A stretch of 5,299 bases of DNA, taken from NCBI GenBank assembly GCA_025455085.1, contig JALONF010000159.1:1-5299 (forward strand), in the 5' to 3' direction. This DNA is from Ignavibacteriaceae bacterium (GTDB taxonomy: Bacteria > Bacteroidota > Ignavibacteria > Ignavibacteriales > Ignavibacteriaceae). The notes beneath the pieces were generated by a model. The model had not been told where the DNA came from and did no database searches. It saw only the letters and a program-made list of their open reading frames with translations. A program made the position numbers and the translations under genes. Each line of letters opens with the position of its first letter. The first letter of the stretch is position 1. Positions 1-5,299 of the stretch are shown here, one piece after another.

Positions 1-310
1 AGATCTGGAAAAAATAAAAGATAGTTATTCCGGAGTAAACATTAAGCTAATGAAAGCCGGGGGAATAAGACAAGCTTACAGAATGATGCAGAGAGCAAAG
101 GAACTAAATCTAAAGATTATGCTTGGATGTATGACTGAGACTTCGTGTGCCATAACCGCGGCATCTCATTTAGCACCTCTTGCCGATTGGGTAGATCTGG
201 ACGGAACTGAATTGATATCCAATGATTTGTTTACGGGAATGAAAACAGTAGAAGGGGCATTATCTATTCCGGATATGCCCGGGATAGGTGTCGAAAAAGT
301 AATAAAATGA
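1..310 (+). CDS. Dipeptide epimerase, C-terminal fragment (enolase superfamily; L-Ala-D/L-Glu epimerase type)
   Basis: This is the 3' end of a gene that starts before the window; the frame is open from base 2 and stops at TGA 308-310, giving about 102 residues. The family epimerises dipeptides such as L-Ala-D-Glu released from peptidoglycan, a cytoplasmic murein-peptide salvage step. Three signatures are visible. VNIKLMKAGG holds the lysine on the sixth barrel strand that acts as one of the two acid/base catalysts. GCMTET carries the conserved seventh-strand glutamate. VDLDG is the DxD motif that, in the Bacillus YkfB structure, binds the substrate ammonium group. The metal ligands and the other catalytic lysine would lie upstream and cannot be checked. 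An internal ATG at 50 lies inside the barrel and is not a real start. Substrate is uncertain, since members of this family vary in dipeptide preference. The following gene is 85 nt away and functionally unrelated. Confidence 0.9.
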   Translation, partial: DLEKIKDSYSGVNIKLMKAGGIRQAYRMMQRAKELNLKIMLGCMTETSCAITAASHLAPLADWVDLDGTELISNDLFTGMKTVEGALSIPDMPGIGVEKVIK

Positions 311-395
311 AAAATAGGCAGGGTTTATAGGAATTTATTATTAACTAAATATGTTTAAATTTCCGTTGCTAAAAATTAACAATTAAGGAAAATCA

Positions 396-1022
396 ATGGC
401 TAAAAATTATGTATCAAATAAGGATGAAACTGTAAGAATGTTTGAGAGTGATTTTATGGAGTTTTTCTCCAGAGTTCACTATACCGTTCCACTGTATGTA
501 TATGTTCCGGTTATTCTTGTATTAATGTATTTATCTATATTTGTTTACAATATATCAGCATTAAATATCTTTGTTTTGTTGGTAGGAGGAGTCGCTGCCT
601 GGACTTTAGCAGAATATTTGCTGCACCGGTTTGTGTTCCATCATAAAGCTAAGAGTGAATTTGGTAAAAAGATACATTTTATTTTTCATGGCGTCCATCA
701 CGATTATCCAAGCGATTCTAAAAGACTGGTTATGCCACCTTCTGTTAGTATTCCTTTGGCTTTGCTATTCTTCTTTGTATTCAGATTAATATTTGGCGAG
801 TCATTAATGATGCCTTTCTTTTCTGGATTTATTCTGGGTTATCTTTTTTATGACATATCTCATTATGCAATTCATCACTTCAATATGCATAGTAAGTTCT
901 GGTTGGCTATAAAAAATCACCATATGCTTCATCATTATCAGGATGAGTATAAGGGTTACGGTGTAAGTTCACCTTTTTGGGATTTTATTTTTGGCACCAC
1001 CTTCGACAAGAAGAAAAACTAA
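396..1022 (+). CDS. Fatty acid hydroxylase superfamily membrane protein (FA2H/Scs7-like)
   Basis: The 208-residue membrane protein belongs to the fatty acid hydroxylase/sterol desaturase superfamily. These di-metal enzymes use O2 to hydroxylate lipids; the FA2H/Scs7 branch makes 2-hydroxy acyl chains of sphingolipids. The histidine set is complete: H77-x4-H82, H98-x2-H101-H102, H156-x3-H160 and H176-x2-H179-H180. Hydrophobic stretches lie at about 31-53, 55-76, 114-134 and 136-155, with the histidine clusters on the loops between and after them. The closing GVSSPFWDFIFGT is typical of the family. There is no N-terminal cytochrome b5 domain, unlike the yeast and mammalian enzymes, so electrons must come from another protein. 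The start is fixed: TAA at 384-386 is in frame just upstream, and AAGGAA at 385-390 sits 5 nt before the ATG. The lipid substrate is inferred; a carotenoid or sterol-type substrate is less likely given the histidine spacing. Confidence 0.88.
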   Translation: MAKNYVSNKDETVRMFESDFMEFFSRVHYTVPLYVYVPVILVLMYLSIFVYNISALNIFVLLVGGVAAWTLAEYLLHRFVFHHKAKSEFGKKIHFIFHGVHHDYPSDSKRLVMPPSVSIPLALLFFFVFRLIFGESLMMPFFSGFILGYLFYDISHYAIHHFNMHSKFWLAIKNHHMLHHYQDEYKGYGVSSPFWDFIFGTTFDKKKN

Positions 1023-1046
1023 TTTAGTATCTCGCAGGATAAATTA

Positions 1047-1427
1047 ATGTTGGGGGAGAAGCACAAACTTTTAATTGTTGAAGATAACCGGGAGACGCAG
1101 CTAATTATCAAAGCATTGTTTAGAAACAGATACCATACCCAGGTTGTTGATAATGTTACTGATGCGATTTCTCAATTATCGGAAATAAATTTTGATCTTA
1201 TTCTGCTGGATCTCAATTTGAATGGCGACGGAAATGGTAAAACGCTTTTAATCAAAATCAGAAAAGATGAAAAGAACCATCTGATTCCAGTTGTAATAAT
1301 TAGCGCCTACGATATCAAACCTGAGGATGAAAAATTCTTCAGTGAAAATGCAAATAGCTATATTCCCAAACCTTTCAATAAGAAAATTCTCCTTCAAACA
1401 GTTGAGAAACTATTACTTAAAAATTAG
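1047..1427 (+). CDS. Stand-alone response regulator receiver (CheY-like)
   Basis: The 126-residue protein is a single receiver domain with no DNA-binding or enzymatic output. All key residues are present: acidic pair E12-D13, phospho-acceptor D55 (LILLDLNL), S86 at the Thr/Ser switch, Y105 as the aromatic switch and K108 in the PKPF motif. It should be phosphorylated by a histidine kinase or HPt protein and act through protein contact or as a shuttle in a phosphorelay. AGGA at 1036-1039 lies 7 nt before the ATG and supports this start. The gene begins 24 nt after the hydroxylase stop, in the same reading frame and strand, so the two are probably one transcript. The D-x-N-L-x-G-x-x-N-G segment after D55 also occurs in the receiver of the downstream hybrid kinase, but this loop is common in related phyla and does not prove partnership. 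Confidence 0.92.
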   Translation: MLGEKHKLLIVEDNRETQLIIKALFRNRYHTQVVDNVTDAISQLSEINFDLILLDLNLNGDGNGKTLLIKIRKDEKNHLIPVVIISAYDIKPEDEKFFSENANSYIPKPFNKKILLQTVEKLLLKN

Positions 1428-1919
1428 GTTATAGATAACTTAATCCAGATGTTTTTCTCGATATTATCTTCATCATTGAATGTAAAGTTGCCATTTGTGT
1501 TTTGTGTAAAATAATTATCTAGTTAGGAGAATTTTACAATTCAAGTTTTAATACTACCGATTTGAGTTTTCTTTGTATTTTGATTTTGTAGATTATTAGT
1601 TTCAAACCATTCTCGGAGTTTTCCATAAGCTTATGGCCATTTTGGCAAAATTCTGGAAAAATTAGTAAAAATTTGAAATAATATTGGGCATTTTTCAAAA
1701 ATCAAAAATTCATTCTTCTATGCATTTGAAATACTGAATCCATTTATATTTTGTGTCGAATGGCATAATTGTTGACTATTCAAAAGTTCAGAAATGATGA
1801 TAAATGGTTAAATTAACTGTGTTTCTAATAAAGGATTTATTATATCACCTGTAGTCAAACTTAGCTCAATAGACTGATTAAAAAGCCAAATAATTTTTTA
1901 ATGTATTTAAGTAAATAGA
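1428..1919. other. 492-nt AT-rich intergenic region without a recognisable gene
   Basis: Neither strand carries a convincing coding frame here; the plus strand is broken by frequent stops in the frame of the next gene, including TAA at 1908-1910. No tRNA-like or terminator-like stem with a T-run was found after the response regulator. It holds a cluster of inverted repeats at 1619-1660, described separately. TTGACT at 1772-1777 resembles a -35 box, but no good -10 lies 16-18 nt downstream. AAAGGA at 1830-1835 resembles a ribosome site but no start codon follows it. The promoter of the hybrid kinase gene presumably lies in this stretch. Confidence 0.75.
1619..1660. repeat. Cluster of nested inverted repeats (possible regulatory dyads)
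   Basis: Three dyads crowd into 42 nt. CCATAAGCTTATGG at 1623-1636 is a perfect 14-bp palindrome. ATTTTG-G-CAAAAT at 1639-1651 is a 6+6 inverted repeat around one base. TTTTCC at 1619-1624 and GGAAAA at 1655-1660 form outer arms around both. They lie about 260 nt before the hybrid kinase start. A dimeric regulator could bind them, but no regulator is identified, and some short A/T-rich dyads are expected by chance in this composition; the 14-bp palindrome is the least likely to be chance. Confidence 0.45.
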
Positions 1920-4064
1920 ATGTCAGAAATATTTATCAAAAATAATCCTCAGCCAATCTATGTCTATGAGAAAGAGAGTCTAAGATTCCTAAATGTGAAT
2001 GAGGCCGCGCTTAAAATTTACGGTTACACGATGGATGAATTCATTCAAATGGATCTTACAGATTTGTACACATCCGAAGATATTCAAACTCTACTCGAGT
2101 CTGCACAGGAGATATTTAAAGATGGTGAGTTTAGTAAACCATTCAAGCACAGAAGAAAAGATGGAAATTATATATATGTAAGAATGAGCAGAATAGATTA
2201 TCAACACGAAGGTTCAGAAGCCTATCTGAATATATTGGAAGATGTTTCCTATTTGTATGAGACTGAAAAGAAGAAACAGATATTTAAAGCTGCATTTGAC
2301 AATACAAACGATATGATTTTAATAACGGACCCTGAAGGAACCATAACTTACGTTAACGATTCGGCTTGCAAAATTTTGGGTACGTCTTCTTCAGATTTAA
2401 TGAATACAGATATAACATTGAATTGCGGTGAGGAAGATAAAATTTTCATAAATGACTCTGTCTTCCATTCACATATAAAGGAGACGGTTACTTTTACTAT
2501 TGAATTCATAACAGCAGAAGGTAGACTGCTGGAATGTGATGTTGTTTCGACTCCAATTTTTGATACACATAATCACGTAGAGTCATTTGTTTTAGTTGCG
2601 AAACCTGCAATACAACAAGGTAATTCAAACTCGAGAATTAAAGAAGAATCGAAAGAACCAAATAATAAGAGTAAAAATCAGAATGCAGTTGAACCAGAAT
2701 CTGATGAAATATATGTCACAGGCACATTCCTTTCAGGAATATTTCACGAAATTCTTACGCCAATGAATGTTATATTAGGTTTTACTCAGGAGTTAGTTGA
2801 AAGCATTGCATCTCCTACACCAGAGCAAAAAGAAGCCGTTGATATCATAAATCAAAACCGTGTCTTAATTCTTGGACTAATGAATACAATTATCGAATAT
2901 TCCGATATTCATTTCAACAGATCAAAGATAGAGATGTCAGAAGTTGTGATTACTGAAATAATTGAAAACTATGAAAAAAGTCTAAATGAGATTACTAGCA
3001 GACGTGATTTAGAATTTGCATATGGAAAAATATCATCGTCATTACGATTTAATATTGACAAGAAGAAATTTTTAAATTTGATGAATAATTTGTTCCGCAT
3101 AATCGGGCGAATTTCTTCACAAAAAAAATTATATTTCTCAGCTTATCCAGCTGAAAATTATACTTTTAATATCTCAATCTCAGATGGTTTTGGCAGATCA
3201 TCTGATCAATTGGTTGAAACATTACGTTCATTGTTTATCGAGAAAAAGGAACCTAAACATCATGGTCTTTCCAACTTAACATTTCAAATAATTAGTAGTT
3301 TGTTGGAGACACTTAATGTCCAGCTTCTGGTGATAAATGAAAATACAGACAAGCATGATATCGTATTTAGATTTCCACTAAACCTTACTCAAAAAGTTGA
3401 AACACCTGAAGTTAAGGAAGTTGAAAAGTTTGTCCCACAAATAACTGAAGCTCAACCCGAATTGCTGGTTGAAGATTCAGAGCCTAAACTCCTGACAATT
3501 AGTGAGGAGATTGAAATTGAAGAAGAAGAAATAATAAGCTCTGCAAACAAGGGAAGAAAGAGAGCAAATGTTAATACTATTGAGTTGAAGGAAGAAGTAA
3601 AGGTTTATAATGAAGAACCAGATGAACTGCTTATTGCCGAAGAAAAAGTAGATGCGAATAAAAAAACAGATGTACCAAAAAATAAGAATGGACTTTCTTC
3701 CTTGCGATGTCTTTATATCGAAGATCAAGTTGATTCGCAGATACTCTTTAAAGTTCAAATGAAAGATTTGAAAAATATTCAGTTTGCTACAAGTTTTGAA
3801 GAAGCTTTACCTTTGCTTGAGACGAATGTTTTTGATTTTATAATCATGGATATTAATCTTCAGGGTGAGTATAATGGTCTGGATGCTCTGAAAGTCATTC
3901 ATCAAATACCAAAGTTCCAAAGCATTCCTGTAATTGCAGTTACCGCTTACGTCCTCCCTGGTGATAAAGAAAAATTTATTGCTACTGGTTTCACGGACTT
4001 TATTTCAAAACCTATTTTTCGTGAAAAACTTGTTGAATCTTTAAATAAGATTTTTGTTAATTAG
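1920..4064 (+). CDS. Soluble hybrid histidine kinase: PAS-PAS-HisKA-like-degenerate ATPase-receiver
   Basis: The 714-residue protein has no membrane segment or signal peptide, so it should sense a cytoplasmic cue. PAS1 spans about 1-112 (YGYTMDEF, then HRRKDGNYIYV) and PAS2 about 119-228 (ITDPEGTITYVN). A polar linker at 232-262 leads to a HisKA-like helical hairpin at about 268-338, with H276 in HEILTPMN as the likely phospho-acceptor. The ATPase-like domain (about 375-490) keeps N390 of the N-box but has SDGFG where DxGxG is expected and only one glycine (G449) in the G2 region. An acidic linker at about 491-590 precedes a complete receiver at 595-712: E601-D602, D644, T675, K697. The start is fixed by TAA at 1908-1910, but no Shine-Dalgarno is visible and the protein starts directly in PAS1. 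Signal and output are unknown; the target may be the stand-alone receiver upstream or an HPt protein elsewhere. Confidence 0.88.
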   Translation: MSEIFIKNNPQPIYVYEKESLRFLNVNEAALKIYGYTMDEFIQMDLTDLYTSEDIQTLLESAQEIFKDGEFSKPFKHRRKDGNYIYVRMSRIDYQHEGSEAYLNILEDVSYLYETEKKKQIFKAAFDNTNDMILITDPEGTITYVNDSACKILGTSSSDLMNTDITLNCGEEDKIFINDSVFHSHIKETVTFTIEFITAEGRLLECDVVSTPIFDTHNHVESFVLVAKPAIQQGNSNSRIKEESKEPNNKSKNQNAVEPESDEIYVTGTFLSGIFHEILTPMNVILGFTQELVESIASPTPEQKEAVDIINQNRVLILGLMNTIIEYSDIHFNRSKIEMSEVVITEIIENYEKSLNEITSRRDLEFAYGKISSSLRFNIDKKKFLNLMNNLFRIIGRISSQKKLYFSAYPAENYTFNISISDGFGRSSDQLVETLRSLFIEKKEPKHHGLSNLTFQIISSLLETLNVQLLVINENTDKHDIVFRFPLNLTQKVETPEVKEVEKFVPQITEAQPELLVEDSEPKLLTISEEIEIEEEEIISSANKGRKRANVNTIELKEEVKVYNEEPDELLIAEEKVDANKKTDVPKNKNGLSSLRCLYIEDQVDSQILFKVQMKDLKNIQFATSFEEALPLLETNVFDFIIMDINLQGEYNGLDALKVIHQIPKFQSIPVIAVTAYVLPGDKEKFIATGFTDFISKPIFREKLVESLNKIFVN

Positions 4065-4109
4065 TTTCATTTCCTTAATCATCCCTCCAACCAGCTTGAT
4101 TTTTACCTA

Positions 4110-4138
4110 TTGACTTATTCTTTTTATTAAATTAAATT
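4110..4138 (+). promoter_or_regulatory. Candidate lexA promoter (-35 TTGACT, -10 TAAATT)
   Basis: TTGACT at 4110-4115 and TAAATT at 4133-4138 are separated by 17 nt, the optimal sigma-70-type spacing, matching the consensus at 5 of 6 and 4 of 6 positions. Transcription would begin inside the dyad at 4138-4157. A second possibility is the perfect TATAAT at 4159-4164 with a weak TTACCA (4137-4142) 16 nt upstream, which would put the dyad across the -35 box and spacer. In both cases the dyad overlaps the promoter. Such motifs are easily found by chance in AT-rich DNA. Confidence 0.5.
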
Positions 4139-4157
4139 ACCATACAAATGTATGGTA
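4138..4157. promoter_or_regulatory. 20-nt perfect dyad, candidate LexA operator (SOS box)
   Basis: The sequence TACCATACA-AA-TGTATGGTA has two 9-nt arms that are exact reverse complements around a central AA. It lies 81 nt before the lexA start codon and overlaps the candidate promoter, the expected place for an autorepressor site. It matches neither the E. coli box (CTGT-N8-ACAG) nor the Bacillus-type box (CGAAC-N4-GTTCG). LexA operators are known to differ between phyla, so a lineage-specific box is plausible. Assignment to LexA is inferred from position and symmetry only. Confidence 0.65.
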
Positions 4158-4167
4158 TTATAATAAA

Positions 4168-4229
4168 TTAAGATGAAGAGTAAGAGGACTTAATATAACT
4201 TAGTATTTATTCCATCTTACTCTTCTTAA
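4168..4229 (+). promoter_or_regulatory. Long inverted repeat in the lexA leader, abutting the ribosome site
   Basis: GAAGAGTAAGA at 4175-4185 is the exact reverse complement of TCTTACTCTTC at 4215-4225. GGA (4186-4188) can pair with TCC (4211-4213) across one bulged A, leaving a 22-nt loop. With a small bulge, TTAAG at 4168-4172 can pair with CTTAA at 4225-4229. The mRNA could thus form a stem of 14 or more pairs whose 3' arm ends at or within the AAAGGA Shine-Dalgarno (4228-4233). No T-run follows, so it is not an intrinsic terminator. It may limit lexA translation, or be a second DNA-binding dyad. Confidence 0.6.
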
Positions 4230-4233
4230 AGGA
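4228..4233 (+). promoter_or_regulatory. lexA ribosome binding site
   Basis: AAAGGA lies 5 nt before ATG 4239-4241, and an in-frame TAA at 4227-4229 rules out any earlier start. The first two bases can be drawn into the leader stem described at 4168-4229. Confidence 0.75.
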
Positions 4234-4238
4234 TTATT

Positions 4239-4865
4239 ATGAAAAAAGATTTAACCACAATCCAGAGAGATATTCTTGATTTTTTAATTGATCAGATAAA
4301 AGGAAAGGGAACACCTCCGACTTTAGCCGAGGTTGCAGACCATTTTGGTTACAGGAATAGGGCTACAGTTCAGCAGCACTTTAGTGCGATCGAAAAGAAA
4401 GGATTCATCAAAAAAAATCCAAAGCTTTCCCGTGGAATTGAACTTACACTTGAAGATAAATTCTTCGTTCCGAAGCCTGTTCTTGGAGAAGTAGCTGCTG
4501 GTAATCCACTTACAATTTATCCTGATGCGATTGATACGGTTGAGCTTCCTACAATTGCCAGAATGCCAAAGGATTCGTTTCTGCTTCGTGTAAAAGGGGA
4601 CAGTCTGAAAGATGCTTACATTTTTAGCGGTGATATCGTTATCGTGAATCCAAACCTTGAACCGAAGAACGGGCAGATTGTGGCTGCAATTCTTGATGAT
4701 GCTGCAGTGGTGAAAAGGTTTTATAAAAAGAAAAATGAGATAGAACTGGTTTCAGAAAATCCGGATTATCAGCCAATCATTATCGAAAAAAAATATTCTT
4801 CATTTAAGCTGGTGGGAATTGTTGTTGGTGTTTACCGGAGTATGGAGAAGAAGAAAGCGGGATAA
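4239..4865 (+). CDS. lexA: LexA repressor (SOS response, self-cleaving; S24 family)
   Basis: The 208-residue protein has the usual LexA length and layout. Residues 1-70 form the winged helix-turn-helix that binds operators (PPTLAEVADHFGY, then RATVQQHFSAIEKKGFI). Residues 77-202 form the S24 peptidase-like dimerisation and self-cleavage domain. The scissile bond is A87-G88 in GEVAAGNP; the nucleophile is S122 in VKGDSLKD and the general base K159 in AAVVKRF. The spacings 87-122-159 equal those of E. coli LexA (84-119-156), so RecA-stimulated self-cleavage should work. In this family the dimer represses DNA repair genes until DNA damage triggers cleavage. Residue 123 is Leu where E. coli has Met. 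The gene has its own promoter-like leader with a dyad suitable for autorepression. It is a repressor rather than UmuD because the DNA-binding domain is complete. Confidence 0.95.
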   Translation: MKKDLTTIQRDILDFLIDQIKGKGTPPTLAEVADHFGYRNRATVQQHFSAIEKKGFIKKNPKLSRGIELTLEDKFFVPKPVLGEVAAGNPLTIYPDAIDTVELPTIARMPKDSFLLRVKGDSLKDAYIFSGDIVIVNPNLEPKNGQIVAAILDDAAVVKRFYKKKNEIELVSENPDYQPIIIEKKYSSFKLVGIVVGVYRSMEKKKAG

Positions 4866-4940
4866 ATATTTTGTGGTTGAAGTTTATAATAATTAGAATG
4901 AGATTGCCTCGTAGATCAATAAAAACTTGAAAGGTAAAAA

Positions 4941-5299
4941 ATGAGATATTTACTAGTTCTATCTATACTTTTATTAGCAGTTATTTCCAATTCAATTGAA
5001 AACTACGCCCAATGTTCCGATGCCGGAATTTGTCAGCTTAGTGGACACTCAATGGGAGAGGATGATGAAGTGTTATTCACTATTTCCGGATTCTATAAAT
5101 ATGGTTACAGCGGTAAGGAAGATGATGTTCAGTTTAATTCTTTGCAACTGAATGGCACCTACAACCTCTTTAGCAATACTTCAATTCAATTTTTAATTCC
5201 GTATAATATTCAATCCGGTCCCGCCGGTGATGTAAATGGAATAGGTGATTTGATATTGAGCCTGAATCAAAATTTATTGTCGGATAAAGGTTCTTCTTT
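4941..5299 (+). CDS. Secreted, probable outer-membrane beta-barrel protein (5' part)
   Basis: An ATG preceded at 6 nt by AAAGG (4930-4934), with an in-frame TAA at 4935-4937, opens a frame that runs off the window after about 119 residues. Residues 1-23 look like a Sec signal peptide: Arg-2, a Leu/Ile/Val-rich core (4-15), and a likely cut after NYA before Q24. The mature start carries a close cysteine pair, C25 and C31, in CSDAGIC. The rest alternates polar and hydrophobic residues and includes IPYNIQSGP and GIGDLILSLNQNLL. The latter GxGDL pattern is seen in barrel proteins of the type annotated as 'MetA-pathway of phenol degradation' or generic transporters. This points to an outer-membrane barrel, but the family and cargo are not recognised with certainty. 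It starts 75 nt after lexA; no terminator is visible between them. Confidence 0.75.
   Translation, partial: MRYLLVLSILLLAVISNSIENYAQCSDAGICQLSGHSMGEDDEVLFTISGFYKYGYSGKEDDVQFNSLQLNGTYNLFSNTSIQFLIPYNIQSGPAGDVNGIGDLILSLNQNLLSDKGSS

Noticed and set aside
50..310. ATG at 50 as the start of a small separate gene
   Set aside because: The frame is open upstream to the window edge and the upstream residues continue the epimerase barrel, so this is an internal methionine.
1428..1439. GTTAT-AG-ATAAC inverted repeat just after the response regulator
   Set aside because: The 2-nt centre is too small for an RNA hairpin, arms are only 5 nt, and no T-run follows; likely chance in AT-rich DNA.
1529..1542. 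GAATT-TTAC-AATTC inverted repeat in the intergenic region
   Set aside because: Five A/T-rich pairs around a 4-nt centre are expected often in this composition and nothing nearby gives it a role.
1643..1659. Possible sigma-54 promoter (TTGGCA followed by TGG)
   Set aside because: The -12 element lacks the required GC at the correct distance from the GG; only the -24 half resembles the consensus.
1830..1877. AAAGGATTTATTATA resembling the lexA ribosome site, as a possible extra start for the hybrid kinase
   Set aside because: No ATG, GTG or TTG follows at a suitable distance, and the kinase frame meets TGA at 1875-1877 and TAA at 1908-1910.
1999..2181. Short plus-strand open frame within PAS1 of the hybrid kinase
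   Set aside because: It overlaps a clear PAS coding sequence in another frame, has no domain match and no ribosome site of note.
3477..3758. Open frame on the minus strand inside the hybrid kinase gene
   Set aside because: It is antisense to the acidic linker coding region; the protein is a Phe/Ile/Tyr-rich artefact of the Glu/Lys-rich plus strand with no recognisable domain.
4168..4229. Intrinsic terminator for the hybrid kinase gene
   Set aside because: The stem is AT-rich and followed by AAAGGA and a start codon rather than a T-run; it fits a leader element better.

Overview
The window is AT-rich and its genes are all on the plus strand. The gene set suggests the Bacteroidota/Ignavibacteria side of the tree: a dipeptide epimerase, a short FA2H-type fatty acid hydroxylase, PAS-rich soluble hybrid kinases, a LexA with an unusual operator, and a signal-peptide-bearing protein that looks like an outer-membrane barrel. 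Most genes have a clear AAGGA/AAAGGA-type ribosome site. This placement is an inference from protein style and composition; there is no rRNA or other marker here.

Layout. (1) 1-310 is the C-terminal third or so of an L-Ala-D/L-Glu-type dipeptide epimerase (enolase superfamily), cut by the window edge. (2) 396-1022 is an integral-membrane fatty acid hydroxylase with the complete ten-histidine di-metal pattern of the Scs7/FA2H group. (3) 1047-1427, only 24 nt further on, is a stand-alone CheY-like receiver, probably co-transcribed with the hydroxylase. (4) 1428-1919 is 492 nt of AT-rich non-coding DNA with a compact cluster of inverted repeats at 1619-1660. (5) 1920-4064 is a soluble PAS-PAS-HisKA-like-ATPase-like-receiver hybrid kinase. 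Its phospho-acceptor His and receiver Asp are present, but its ATP-binding boxes look eroded. (6) 4065-4238 is a dense regulatory leader: a TTGACT promoter, a 20-nt perfect dyad overlapping it, and a long inverted repeat ending on the Shine-Dalgarno of the next gene. (7) 4239-4865 is lexA, the SOS repressor, with cleavage site and Ser/Lys dyad intact. (8) 4941-5299 is the start of a secreted protein, probably an outer-membrane beta-barrel, cut by the window end.

How they fit together. The hydroxylase/receiver pair and the hybrid kinase could belong to one signalling set, because a stand-alone receiver is a natural phosphorelay partner, but the sequence does not prove this. The best-supported regulatory circuit is lexA autorepression through the dyad at 4138-4157. 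The UTR inverted repeat at 4168-4229 adds a possible second, post-transcriptional layer. I found no mobile element, CRISPR array, RNA gene or defence system. The points of interest are the lexA leader and the degenerate kinase, not a clear new multi-gene system.
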